A stretch of DNA of 64,000 nt. It comes from Hymenobacter jejuensis. GTDB taxonomy: Bacteria > Bacteroidota > Bacteroidia > Cytophagales > Hymenobacteraceae. Shown here in pieces: positions 52,119 through 62,593 of this stretch (the stretch's first letter is position 1; every line of letters begins with the position of its first letter). A program made the position numbers and the translations under genes. The DNA lies in the NCBI RefSeq assembly GCF_006337165.1, contig NZ_CP040896.1, forward strand, positions 3,348,001-3,412,000, given 5' to 3'. Below the pieces are notes generated by a model. The model was not told the origin of the DNA. It ran no database searches and saw only the letters and a list, made by a program, of their open reading frames with translations.

Positions 52119-53966
52119 CTTGCCTTTTGCCTTCGAAGGGCCTTGCTTTTTGGCTTCGGCTTCACGTTCCTGAGCCGTTTTCATGGCTTCGGCGAGGCGG
52201 GCCTGGAAGCCGCCGGGCTTTTTGTCTTTGTTCTTTTCCTTGTTGGCTTCGAGTTGCGCGCGGATCTTGGTGTCGTCGACGAAGCGACGAGTGAGCGCCT
52301 GCTGCGCCAGCGTCACGATGTTCGACACGAAGTAATACCACGTCAGGCCGGCCGCAAAGCTGTTGAGCACGAACAGGAAGATGATCGGCATCAAGTAGCT
52401 ATAGAACTTCATCGGGCCCTGCATGGCCGTGTTGAGCTGGTTGCTCTGCCACGTCATGAGCAGCGTCGAAGCGGTCATGAGCAGCGTGAACAGGCTGACG
52501 TGGTCGCCGTACCACTTCACGTAGAAGGGCAGTTTGATGAACACGTCGTACGTGCTTAAGTCTTTGGCCCACAGGAAGTGCTCTTGCCGCAACTCGATGG
52601 CGTTGGGGAAGAACTGGTACATCGCGAACAGAATCGGGATGGTGAGCAGCGTCGGCACGCAACCACTCAACGGACTTACGCCCATCGAGGAGTACAGCTT
52701 CATGGTCTCGCTCTGCACCTTGGTCTGGTCGTCGCCGTACTTTTCCTTGATCTGGTCAAGCTCCGGCTTTAGCACTTTCATGCGTGCCTGCGACACGTAG
52801 GTTTTGTAGGTCAAAGGCCACGTAACCAACTTGATAAGCACCACCAGCAGCGCGATGATCAGGCCGTAGGAGCTGATAAATTTCTCCAAAACGTGGAACA
52901 CCGGAATCACCACAAACTGGTTGACCCAGCGGAACAGACCCCAGCCCAGGTACACGTTGCGGTCAAAGCCCGGCGCTACGCCTTGCAGAATATTGAGCGT
53001 GTTAGGGCCGAAATAGAAGCGGAATTTGGCACCGCCATTTTCCGCATCGGCCACCGGAATGCCCAGCGTCGTGCTCAGCGACTTGATGTAGGTCGAATCT
53101 TCCAGATCGACAGTGGAGTTGAACTTGCCGGTGCTGAACTGCTTGTCGGCAATGATGCCGGCCACGAAGAAATCGTGCTTGTGGGCAGCCCACTTCAGCG
53201 GCTCCGCGACTTTAACCTCTTCCGGCTTCTCCGAAGCCTCCGCCAGCGCGCCGTGGTCGTCGTTGGCGAGGTAGTGGTTGATGGTAGTGTGGTTGCGGTT
53301 TTGCTTCAGGTCCTGTTCCGTTTGGCGCACATTGTCCAGAAAGCTGAACGTGATGGGCTCCTGGGCAACAATGCTATTCAAGCCGGTAAAGCGCAGAGTA
53401 TAAGCCAGTTCGTAGGAGTCGTTGAACAGCGTATAGTCTTGCTCGATGCGGCCGCCCGCAGCCTCGGCCGCAAACGTAAGGCGCTGGCCCTGGCGCTCGC
53501 CTTCCGTTACGGATTGTGGCGCGCCGGTAGGCTGGAAATACAAATCGGAGAAGCGAACGGTCTGGCCAGCAGTAGTGCGGAATTGCAAGTCAAGCTTGGC
53601 GCTTTTGGCGTCAAACAGGTCGAGCGGCTGGCCGAAAAATGTCTTGTAACCATTCAGGCGAACGGCTTCGATGCGGCCGCCCTTGCTGGAAAACGTAACC
53701 GAAATCTTGCCGTTCTGTAATTGTGCCTGCTCAGCCGTGCCTTGAGCCGCCGAAGCGAAGGAGCCCAGCGTGCGTGCAGCGGCTGCCGAATCCAGCGGAG
53801 CGGCGGAAGCTACCGCGGTATCGGTTCGGGCGGCGGTGCTGGCGGCAGTCGTAGGCTTCTTGGCAGCGTCTGGGTTTTCTTTGGGAGGTTTCGGCTGAAA
53901 GAAAAACAGGTAGACGAGAAGCAAGGCCGAAATGATAAAGAGGCCTGTTGCTGAGTTTTTGTCCAT
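52116..53966 (-). CDS. yidC: Membrane protein insertase YidC
   Basis: Inserts and folds inner-membrane proteins with or without Sec. The 616 residues have an N-terminal helix (LFIISALLLVYLFFFQ), an Ala/Thr-rich linker and a periplasmic beta domain (about 75-345). Then come the conserved five-helix core with WPLTYKTYVSQARMKVLKPE, GVSPLSGCVPTLLTIPILFA and a positively charged C-terminal tail. Monocistronic as far as seen, downstream of pyrG by 208 bp and possibly co-transcribed. Confidence 0.96.
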   Translation of the reverse strand: MDKNSATGLFIISALLLVYLFFFQPKPPKENPDAAKKPTTAASTAARTDTAVASAAPLDSAAAARTLGSFASAAQGTAEQAQLQNGKISVTFSSKGGRIEAVRLNGYKTFFGQPLDLFDAKSAKLDLQFRTTAGQTVRFSDLYFQPTGAPQSVTEGERQGQRLTFAAEAAGGRIEQDYTLFNDSYELAYTLRFTGLNSIVAQEPITFSFLDNVRQTEQDLKQNRNHTTINHYLANDDHGALAEASEKPEEVKVAEPLKWAAHKHDFFVAGIIADKQFSTGKFNSTVDLEDSTYIKSLSTTLGIPVADAENGGAKFRFYFGPNTLNILQGVAPGFDRNVYLGWGLFRWVNQFVVIPVFHVLEKFISSYGLIIALLVVLIKLVTWPLTYKTYVSQARMKVLKPELDQIKEKYGDDQTKVQSETMKLYSSMGVSPLSGCVPTLLTIPILFAMYQFFPNAIELRQEHFLWAKDLSTYDVFIKLPFYVKWYGDHVSLFTLLMTASTLLMTWQSNQLNTAMQGPMKFYSYLMPIIFLFVLNSFAAGLTWYYFVSNIVTLAQQALTRRFVDDTKIRAQLEANKEKNKDKKPGGFQARLAEAMKTAQEREAEAKKQGPSKAKGK

Positions 53967-54174
53967 TTAAAGAACTGGCTGGAAAGTAGAGAGGCGCAGG
54001 GCGCCGCGGAAAACAAATGGGAAAGATCGCCCTTCAAAAATCCGGCGAACTTCAGTAAAGTTCGTTGGTGGCAGGCTTTTTCGTTGAGTACCAGATATTT
54101 TGTCAGGGGAAGAGCAGAGAACGTCGGCTGCGCGCACGTCAAAAGGCGCTGCCAGACGTGCAAGTGCGCTTCTT

Positions 54175-55980
<1,806 letters not shown>

Positions 55981-56109
55981 GATTTCTCTTAACTCCGCGT
56001 TATCACCCGACAACTCACGGCTTTGAATTACCTGTCCGGTGTATGGTTTAGCTACTATTTTATTCTACGCTTCCGCTTGCGCATCTTGCAAAGCCAAGCG
56101 CTACCCTAG

Positions 56110-57459
56110 ATGTCCCTTCGTTTTCTTGTTCTGTTCTTTCTGGCTCTGTTGCCTTTGATGGGCGCAGCTGCACATTCCGATGAAGAAGCGGCCATCGACC
56201 GGGGCCACCGCGGCAAAGGTCCCAACTGGCTGGAGCGCATGATGGACAAGTCGGAAGTGCTGGCCAAACACAACGTAGGCGTGTGCATCACCGACGTCGC
56301 GACGGGCGAACAACTATACGGGCTGAATGCCGAGCGCTACTTCACGCCGGCCAGCAACATGAAGCTGTTTAGTTTGTATGCCGGGTTGCATTTGTTGGGC
56401 GACTCGCTGCCGAGCCTGCGCTACGTGGTGCGCCACGATTCGCTGGTCTTCTGGGGTACCGGCGACCCTACGTTGCTGCACGGCGACGTACCCAGCCGGC
56501 GGCAATTCGATTTCCTGGAAAACCGGCCTGAAAAGCTGTTTTATTGTCAAATACCTTGTGTTGAACCCTTTGCGCCCGGCTGGACCTGGGACGACTACAA
56601 CTATTATTACCAGCCCGAGCGCGGTCCGTTTCCCATTTATGGGCACACGGTGCGCTTTTACGCCAAAGCCGGGCAGGCCAAGCCGCGCATCGCGCCCCGC
56701 GACTTTGCCGCATCTGTGGAGCCGGCGCCGCCGGGCTACCGAAGCAGCGACCATGTGCGCCGGGCCGTGCTCGAAAATCGGTTTTTCGTGTTGCCGTTTA
56801 CCAAAAACTGGATCGACGAAACGCCTTTTCGTACCAGCCCGGAGTTGCTCCTGAAGCTCCTGCAAGACACGCTGCATCGGTCGGTCGGCACGGCGCCGTG
56901 GCGCCTGCGTCCGCAGGATTCGGTGCGCACGCTGGCGGGCTTGCCAGTCGATTCGCTGTATCGCCGGATGCTGCAAGTGAGCGACAACTTCCTGGCCGAA
57001 CAGCTGGTGCTGATGTGCTCCACGAAACTCGGCCGCGACTCGCTCGATACCAACCGCGTGATTCGGCTGGTAACGAAGCAGTATCTGCAAGACATGCCCG
57101 ACGCCCCGCAGTGGGTCGATGGCTCCGGGCTTTCGCGCCTCAACCTCGTGACGCCGCGCACGCTGGTCGCCTTGCTGCTCAAGCTACACCGAGAAGTGCC
57201 CGAGCCGCGCCTGCTGAGCTTATTGGCAGCAGGCGGCGGCCACGGTACGCTGCGCCGCGTGTACCACGATGCCAGCGGCCCGTGGTTTTGGGGCAAAACC
57301 GGTACGCTCACCAACAACCACAATGTGTGCGGCTATCTGCGTACTAAAAAAGGTAATCTCTTGGCAGTCAGCTTCATGAACAATAACTTCTTGCAGGATA
57401 CCGGCGACATCCGCAAAGAGATGGAGCGTATTCTAAAGGAAGTGCGCGAGCGAATGTAG
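56110..57459 (+). CDS. dacB: D-alanyl-D-alanine carboxypeptidase/endopeptidase (PBP4 type)
   Basis: Periplasmic penicillin-binding protein of the S13 family that trims and cuts peptidoglycan cross-links. The 449 residues have a signal peptide (MSLRFLVLFFLALLPLMGAA) and the active-site SxxK at Ser82-Asn-Met-Lys85 (PASNMKLF). The SDN motif is in VSDNFLAEQL and KTG in WGKTGTLTN. The order and spacing fit PBP4. It converges with the proline-rich lipoprotein, 15 bp apart. Confidence 0.93.
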   Translation: MSLRFLVLFFLALLPLMGAAAHSDEEAAIDRGHRGKGPNWLERMMDKSEVLAKHNVGVCITDVATGEQLYGLNAERYFTPASNMKLFSLYAGLHLLGDSLPSLRYVVRHDSLVFWGTGDPTLLHGDVPSRRQFDFLENRPEKLFYCQIPCVEPFAPGWTWDDYNYYYQPERGPFPIYGHTVRFYAKAGQAKPRIAPRDFAASVEPAPPGYRSSDHVRRAVLENRFFVLPFTKNWIDETPFRTSPELLLKLLQDTLHRSVGTAPWRLRPQDSVRTLAGLPVDSLYRRMLQVSDNFLAEQLVLMCSTKLGRDSLDTNRVIRLVTKQYLQDMPDAPQWVDGSGLSRLNLVTPRTLVALLLKLHREVPEPRLLSLLAAGGGHGTLRRVYHDASGPWFWGKTGTLTNNHNVCGYLRTKKGNLLAVSFMNNNFLQDTGDIRKEMERILKEVRERM

Positions 57460-57474
57460 TCGCTGGCGCGTGCG

Positions 57475-58374
57475 CTATTCCGCGCTGGCCGAAGTAGCCT
57501 TTTTCCTCTTAAACGTGGCCAGTAGCCACGTAATGAGGCCGCCCAACGCGCCGCCGGTCGTGATGATCCAGCCCTGATTTTCTTTCCAATACGAAAGCAC
57601 TCGTTCCGGCTTGGGCACTACTACGGCCTTCACCGGCACCACGCCGTTGTACACCTCCAAATCAATCCATTCGGCCACGTCGCCGTCGTAAACCCGCGCG
57701 CTGGCCTTGATGATCAGGTTTTGATTGCCGGCTTTCAGCGGGACAACCGACCATTCCCATTTCGTTTCCGTTGTGTCCTGCAGGTCAACGTATTGCTGGG
57801 CGTGCGACAACGGCTCAATGCGGAAGGCTGTGCTGTCCATGGCGTACAGTTTGGCCACCATTTGCTTGGAAACCTTGATGCGGTCCAGCGTAATCCGCGA
57901 GGTGTCGGGCCGGGCCTCGTGCGCGATCGATGACTCCAGCGATCTTTTAAGCGCGGCAGCAGGCTTGTTTTTGGAAATCACCAGCGACACCCGGCTCGGC
58001 ACGTTCACTTTCATCGAGTCGGGTACATAATACCCTAAATTTCCCTTTTTCAAATAGTTATCCACTAAGTCGTGGGGTGTCTGTGGAGGTGGCGGCCCAT
58101 CGGCTGAAGTAGGGGGAGGTGGCGGTGGGGGCGGAACTGCGGCCGTATCCTCCGAGTCGCTGCCAGTAGGCGGAGTGGCCCCGACAACTTCCATGGTATC
58201 TCGGCTGCCAGTCCCATCCATCATCGCTGTGTCTTGCGAGGCGGTTGCGGGGTAGTCGGTAGCCGGATCTTCGGTTTTGGCAGAGTCGTTATTACAGCCG
58301 AACAGAGTCACAGCCAGCAAGACCAGCACAGCCAGCTTCTGAAACACCCCCAAAATGTTTTGCCCGCTATTCAT
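57475..58374 (-). CDS. Proline-rich lipoprotein with C-terminal membrane helix, unknown
   Basis: The 299-residue protein from ATG 58374 (MNSGQNILGVFQKLAVLV) has a lipobox LFGC, so Cys27 is a likely lipid anchor. An acidic linker with an eight-proline run and PPPPQTP follows, then a beta-rich domain (about 105-255; EWSVVPLKAGNQNLIIKAS) and a C-terminal helix (ITTGGALGGLITWLLATF) ending in KRKK. A lipid anchor plus a tail helix is an odd topology. No family recognised. An ATG at 58386 would add four residues. Confidence 0.75.
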   Translation of the reverse strand: MNSGQNILGVFQKLAVLVLLAVTLFGCNNDSAKTEDPATDYPATASQDTAMMDGTGSRDTMEVVGATPPTGSDSEDTAAVPPPPPPPPTSADGPPPPQTPHDLVDNYLKKGNLGYYVPDSMKVNVPSRVSLVISKNKPAAALKRSLESSIAHEARPDTSRITLDRIKVSKQMVAKLYAMDSTAFRIEPLSHAQQYVDLQDTTETKWEWSVVPLKAGNQNLIIKASARVYDGDVAEWIDLEVYNGVVPVKAVVVPKPERVLSYWKENQGWIITTGGALGGLITWLLATFKRKKATSASAE

Positions 58375-58509
58375 CTCGATCAGCACGTTCGTAGCCTTCG
58401 TATGAATATATTAAATTATATTTATAATTAAAATAATTATAATGAGTTAGGTTCTTGCTGTGCGCACTTTGCAAAACCAGAGAACGTAGTAAACCGCGCT
58501 TAGTAAAGC

Positions 58510-58555
58510 TTATTTATTTATAATAAACTGATAGACAACTTTTTATAAATTACTA
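58510..58555 (-). repeat. AT-rich element after the 107-aa gene
   Basis: Minus strand after the stop: TAATTTATAAAAAGTTGTCT then ATCAGTTTATTATAA, a loose copy of the dispersed element in a very AT-rich gap. Confidence 0.35.
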
Positions 58556-58876
58556 ACGGGCCGGCGCATCTAGGAAGCGTATTGAGTCGTCCTGCAAAAA
58601 CAGCTTAGCCATAGGGGCCATCCGAACTGTCATTTCGACTCGCTTACCCGACAGGCCAGCCGGTAAGCTGCTCCGACGGGCTAGCACTTCTGCGGTGGCA
58701 GGACTCTGTCTGGAAAGCAGATCAGCGAATCCGGTAACGGGTTGCACGGTGGCAACTTGCACGGTAAGCCGCACAAAATCAGGCAATTCGGTTTGCTCCT
58801 GAATGTCTTGCACAATGCCCGTCACACGGGAGCGGTTTTCAATTATTTGCACCATTTGGGGCTTGGGCGGTTCCAT
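58553..58876 (-). CDS. 107-aa hypothetical protein of the ATP-grasp cluster
   Basis: Small protein overlapping the end of the ATP-grasp gene by 38 bp. From ATG 58876 it reads MEPPKPQMVQIIENRSRVTG, with alternating hydrophobic strands (LPDFVRLTVQVATVQPVTGF; VEMTVRMAPMAKLFL) suggesting a small beta barrel or OB-like fold. A later ATG at 58855 is an alternative start. A longer frame from 59008 runs inside the ATP-grasp gene and is rejected. No family recognised. Its overlap and orientation make it part of the same operon. Confidence 0.65.
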   Translation of the reverse strand: MEPPKPQMVQIIENRSRVTGIVQDIQEQTELPDFVRLTVQVATVQPVTGFADLLSRQSPATAEVLARRSSLPAGLSGKRVEMTVRMAPMAKLFLQDDSIRFLDAPAR

Positions 58877-59798
58877 ATTCCAAATAACGGACGATGGCAT
58901 CGGAGATGGGCAGGCCGGCTTCGTTCTGGAAGTAGCTGTAACCGGGGCAGGGGTTGGCTTCGAAGCAGAAAAAATCGCCGCCTTCGGTTTCAAACAGGTC
59001 GATGCCACACAGCGGCAGCCGCAGCGCGCGGGCCAGCCGGGAGCACTTTTCGGCCACGTCCTGGGGTAAGTCTACGGGCTGCATGGTGGTGCGGTTGCCG
59101 TCGTGGCTGGCGTAGCGGTAGTCCACCGATTCACTGCTGATTCGGGCTGCAAACAGCGCATCGCCCACCACGTGCACCCGCACGTTATGCCCCTGCAAAC
59201 ACTCCTGAAACTGCGTAGGCAAGCTCCGCAAGTGGTGCAAACGACTTTTTTCGTCGATGGTCAGGGGCTTAACGATGGAGCGCACGCCGCTAATGGATTT
59301 GTAAATCAACGGACCGTGAACGTCCTCAAAATCCGCCACCGCTTCTGGCTCGTTGGTCAGCAGGGAAGCCGGAACTTCCAGGCCCGCTTCGCGAATGAAC
59401 GCCAACTGATAAAGCTTGGAAAAGTTGGAGCCCATGTGGTGCGGGCGATTGAGCACGCGGCACGGCAGCACGTCGGCTAGTTGGGCAAACAGATCATTGA
59501 CGAAGCGCAGCCGTTGCAGCTTGGGTGCCGGCAGCCCAAACGGAGCGACCGCGCGATTTTCAGGCAGCGAGGCCGAGTCCATCATGCGAAAATACACGCC
59601 CTGAAGCTGCATCAAATCGATGCGTTGGCCCCCTAGGCGCAGCTCAGCGCGAAGCTGCTGCCCCGAAAAATCGACTTGCAATTCGTAATGCAGGGCGTCG
59701 CGCTGGCTGAATACGACGTGCGCAATGCCCAGATTTTCAGCGCTTTCTATTACCCGCGCCACCGGCTCTTCCGACGGGATTCCAGCAATCAGGATCAT
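58839..59798 (-). CDS. ATP-grasp ligase (RimK/MvdD-like)
   Basis: The 319-residue ATP-grasp enzyme should form amide or ester bonds with ATP and a carboxylate. An N-terminal pre-ATP-grasp domain (MILIAGIPSEEPVARVIESA) is followed by GVYFRMMDSASLPENR. Nucleotide-binding residues are Lys167 in IYKSISG and the QEC hinge at 198-200. Metal/ATP residues are Asp267 in CGIDLFE and Glu280-Asn282 in CFEANPCPGYSYF. Its ATG overlaps the stop of the preceding gene (ATGA), so the two are co-translated. The acceptor is not known; the neighbouring M6-like protein is a candidate. Confidence 0.88.
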   Translation of the reverse strand: MILIAGIPSEEPVARVIESAENLGIAHVVFSQRDALHYELQVDFSGQQLRAELRLGGQRIDLMQLQGVYFRMMDSASLPENRAVAPFGLPAPKLQRLRFVNDLFAQLADVLPCRVLNRPHHMGSNFSKLYQLAFIREAGLEVPASLLTNEPEAVADFEDVHGPLIYKSISGVRSIVKPLTIDEKSRLHHLRSLPTQFQECLQGHNVRVHVVGDALFAARISSESVDYRYASHDGNRTTMQPVDLPQDVAEKCSRLARALRLPLCGIDLFETEGGDFFCFEANPCPGYSYFQNEAGLPISDAIVRYLEYGTAQAPNGANN

Positions 59799-60616
59799 GC
59801 TACAGGCTGTAAGTAAGAAGCCGAAACGGACTGGCGCAAGCGACTTTTGGCGAATTCCACAAAGGCAGCGCATTCTTCGTCGGTAGCCCAGTTGAGCAAG
59901 AAATGATAGCCCACGGCTCGCCACGCGCCACTCGTGTTGCGGGCAAACGGCACCGCTACAAAAGGTGCGTCCAACGACTCCTGTAGGCACTGCAATGGCG
60001 CAATCAACTCTGGGTCAGGAGCGTGAAAAATGGCCTTGTCCACTGCTACCGCCGTCGTGACGTCGGGCAAAAGCGGTTCTTGCAGCCAAGTGCCGGTGCG
60101 GTTGGGCCACTCCGGGTGCAGGGCCGAAAACGGAATGTCAGGCAGGCCGGCCCACTGCTGCGGGGCGGTGAGGCAGGCGGTAGCGGGCACCGGCAAGCCC
60201 GCGGCGGCCATTTGCTGGAGCCGCAGCCAGCCGTTGGTGGGCGGTTGCGCCAACTGTACCGGCGATACTGGCCCCAGCAACGGCACTTCCGCGTTACGTA
60301 GCCAGCCCGTTATCAAGGCTTGCAGCTCCGACGCGGCGTAATTGGTGTCCTCGGGGGCCGCGAAGGCGTAGGGGCTCCACACGCCCAGCAACCGACAGTA
60401 TATGCCGGCCACCGTGAGCGGCGACAACACCGTGCCGTCGGCGAGGCCGATGCGCCACATGGTGCCCGCCGTGCCCGTTTGCACGTGCCAGGCAGGTGCG
60501 GCGGCCAACTCAACACCCGTTACGACAATAGTAGGTAAGTCGCGCCGACGGCAGAATTCCGCTAGGCGGAAAGCCGCTACGTCGTCGGGCTGACATAGGA
60601 TAAGCAGAGATTTCAT
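59795..60616 (-). CDS. ATP-grasp-like protein lacking the catalytic half
   Basis: A 273-residue protein from ATG 60616 (MKSLLILCQPDDVAAFRLAE). Its layout parallels the N-terminal two-thirds of the ATP-grasp encoded next: VAGIYCRLLGVWSP matches LQGVYFRMMDSASLP in place, and NAEVPLLGPVSPVQLAQPPT then AAAGLPVPATACLT match LPCRVLNRPHHMGS then REAGLEVPASLLTN. The ATP-binding Lys, hinge and metal-binding Glu-Asn motifs are not present. It is probably a paralogue that lost activity and serves as a recognition partner. The assignment is inferred from pattern, not from a database match. Confidence 0.65.
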   Translation of the reverse strand: MKSLLILCQPDDVAAFRLAEFCRRRDLPTIVVTGVELAAAPAWHVQTGTAGTMWRIGLADGTVLSPLTVAGIYCRLLGVWSPYAFAAPEDTNYAASELQALITGWLRNAEVPLLGPVSPVQLAQPPTNGWLRLQQMAAAGLPVPATACLTAPQQWAGLPDIPFSALHPEWPNRTGTWLQEPLLPDVTTAVAVDKAIFHAPDPELIAPLQCLQESLDAPFVAVPFARNTSGAWRAVGYHFLLNWATDEECAAFVEFAKSRLRQSVSASYLQPVA

Positions 60617-60661
60617 AGGACTGGACGGACGAAAAAGCCGGTGGAAGATGCACGCCGAAAA

Positions 60662-60692
60662 CGGCGGGGCTGTCACTCAAGCAGCCCCGCCG
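60662..60692 (-). terminator. Intercistronic hairpin after the M6 gene
   Basis: CGGCGGGGCTG (60662-60672) pairs with CAGCCCCGCCG (60682-60692). On the minus strand only four T follow, so it is likely a partial terminator that lowers expression of the downstream ATP-grasp genes relative to the M6 gene. Confidence 0.6.
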
Positions 60693-60697
60693 CCGGG

Positions 60698-62593
60698 CTA
60701 CTGCGGCATATCCGGCGCCTTCGTATCCATGCTGCGCTTGGCGTGCGGGCCCAGCTCAGGGTTTTGGGCCGCGGCATCATCTTCCTGTGAATAAGCGCCC
60801 GTGCTCAGGTCGGGGCGCAGGGAGCGGCCGATGAAGGGCTCCAGCGTGTTCAGGCGGTGCTCCAGCTGATTGAGCCGGCCTTCGACGCTGGGGTGGAGGC
60901 CCCCGCCGCCTTCGCCTAATTTATTGTCACCCAGCTTGTTATCGCCAAGCTTGTGCTCGACTAGCCCTTTCTCACCGGCAACACCCTTCTCATGCACGAG
61001 GGATTTGTCGGAAATGACGGTTTTATCGTTCGCCGTCGCTTTGTCGCTGATCAGGGTCTTGTCGGGATGGATGTCCTTGATCGTTTCCTTGACGTCCTTG
61101 TGCAAATCCTTGTTTTCCTTCGCGATTTCTTTGTCCTTAATATCCTTCTCCTTGATTTCCTTTCCGTCTTTAAACTCCTTGACAATCACTTTGCACTTCA
61201 CCTGCAAGGCGGCCGTCATGGTGGCGCCGGGCGCGCTGATGCTCGTGACGCCCACGCAGGTACTCACGCCCGCATAGGAGTTGGAGTTGGGCGAAGAAGA
61301 CCCGTTGAAGGTATGGTTGTTGGCCGAGCCGGGGTAAGGGTCGCCGCCGTCGCCGCGGTTGTGGTTGAGCTCCAGGTCCTTTTTGTTATCTGCCTGAATA
61401 AGAGCCACTTGATAATGCGCTTCGTTGGTGTTGCTGGTGACGGCATCGTCGATGTGCCAGATGAGCAGTCCGCCGGCCGGCAGGTTGTCGTCGAAGCCGG
61501 TTTTCTGGCGGTTTTCCACCAGGAAGTATTCGGTGCCGGCCGCGCCGTTTTTCCAGAGCCGGTACACTTTGTACCCCGATTTTACATCCTGAATACTGAC
61601 CGTAGCGTTGGTGGTCTGGTTGACGACGCTTACCCAGCCCTGCTTGGCTTTGCACCAGGCCGAAGGGTGGGCCGGGCGGTTGCCGCCGCCGTTCCAGCTG
61701 CCGCCCGACATCAGGCACCAGTTGCCGATGCCTTCACTCGAATAATCGCTGTCGTACAGGTCAGGGAAGCCAAACAGCAAGTGGCCCAACTCGTGGGCGC
61801 ACACGCCGGTGCGGCAGTCTTCGGGCACGGTCAGGTACGCATAAATCGTTTTGCCATCGGCGGCGTAGGGCGAGGGCAGCACCCATTTGTGCGACCAGAT
61901 GTCGTTGACATTGCCCGTCACTTCGCCGCCCGAGCCGGCATGGATCACAATGTAGGCATCGACGTAGCCATCGCCATCGTTGTCGTACACACCGAAATTG
62001 GTGGTGGGATTGGCGAGCTGAGCCGCTTCCTGCGCCATGGTGCGGGCATTGGGCAGCGTGCCGCCCGTGCCGCTGGCACCGTGGGCGTAGTAGCTCATGG
62101 GGTGCGACAGCGTAACCGGCCCCACTACTTCGCCCTGAATATCAATGATGTTGTGGCTCACTTCGCGGTAATACTCGCGTACGCTGCCCGTACCTATGAC
62201 GCCCAACGAGAAAAACAGGTCGCTGAAGTGCTTGGCTGGTTGGCCGATGGCTTTGTCAGTGAAGTTGACGAGCACCACAATCACGCGCACCACGCCGGTG
62301 AGCGGCGCGCGTTCGGCCCCGGCACCTCGCGCAACGCTGGCCGATGTGCCCAGCGGAAACAAGTTGCCGGGGTAAATCAGGCCGTCGTCGAGGCCCACGT
62401 GTTCTTCGCGCTTGAAGGTGATGGTGTTAGACATCACGATGTCGCGCTTGCGGAGCTTCTCGAGTTCCTTATTCATTTTTTCTTTGAGCTCCGGAGCAGG
62501 CGGAACGGGCATGCAGCCTGCAGCCTGCAGTTTGGCGCGGCCAGCGGGCGTAACCAGCTGAGCGGCCAGCAAATCTTGCTTTGCGGTTTTCAT
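60698..62593 (-). CDS. M6-family metalloprotease-domain protein with charged tail
   Basis: The 631-residue protein from ATG 62593 (MKTAKQDLLAAQLVTPAGRA) has no signal peptide. An N-terminal region of about 95 residues precedes the M6 (immune-inhibitor-A-like) domain. The zinc site is HELGH at 267-271 with the third ligand Asp278 (HExxHxxGxxD), after CRTGVCA; IGNWCLMSGGSWNGGG follows. Residues 468-560 are a Lys/Asp/Glu-rich stretch with short repeats (DKEIKEKD-like; KLGDNKLGDNKLGEG). The C-terminus holds a short coiled coil (VEGRLNQLEHRLNTLE) and PFIGRSLRPDLSTGA. It heads a cluster with two ATP-grasp-type genes. Confidence 0.9.
   Translation of the reverse strand: MKTAKQDLLAAQLVTPAGRAKLQAAGCMPVPPAPELKEKMNKELEKLRKRDIVMSNTITFKREEHVGLDDGLIYPGNLFPLGTSASVARGAGAERAPLTGVVRVIVVLVNFTDKAIGQPAKHFSDLFFSLGVIGTGSVREYYREVSHNIIDIQGEVVGPVTLSHPMSYYAHGASGTGGTLPNARTMAQEAAQLANPTTNFGVYDNDGDGYVDAYIVIHAGSGGEVTGNVNDIWSHKWVLPSPYAADGKTIYAYLTVPEDCRTGVCAHELGHLLFGFPDLYDSDYSSEGIGNWCLMSGGSWNGGGNRPAHPSAWCKAKQGWVSVVNQTTNATVSIQDVKSGYKVYRLWKNGAAGTEYFLVENRQKTGFDDNLPAGGLLIWHIDDAVTSNTNEAHYQVALIQADNKKDLELNHNRGDGGDPYPGSANNHTFNGSSSPNSNSYAGVSTCVGVTSISAPGATMTAALQVKCKVIVKEFKDGKEIKEKDIKDKEIAKENKDLHKDVKETIKDIHPDKTLISDKATANDKTVISDKSLVHEKGVAGEKGLVEHKLGDNKLGDNKLGEGGGGLHPSVEGRLNQLEHRLNTLEPFIGRSLRPDLSTGAYSQEDDAAAQNPELGPHAKRSMDTKAPDMPQ

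Noticed and set aside
58877..59008. N-terminal extension of the 107-aa gene
   Set aside because: These residues lie inside the ATP-grasp gene in another frame and are Pro/Ala/Ser-rich noise.
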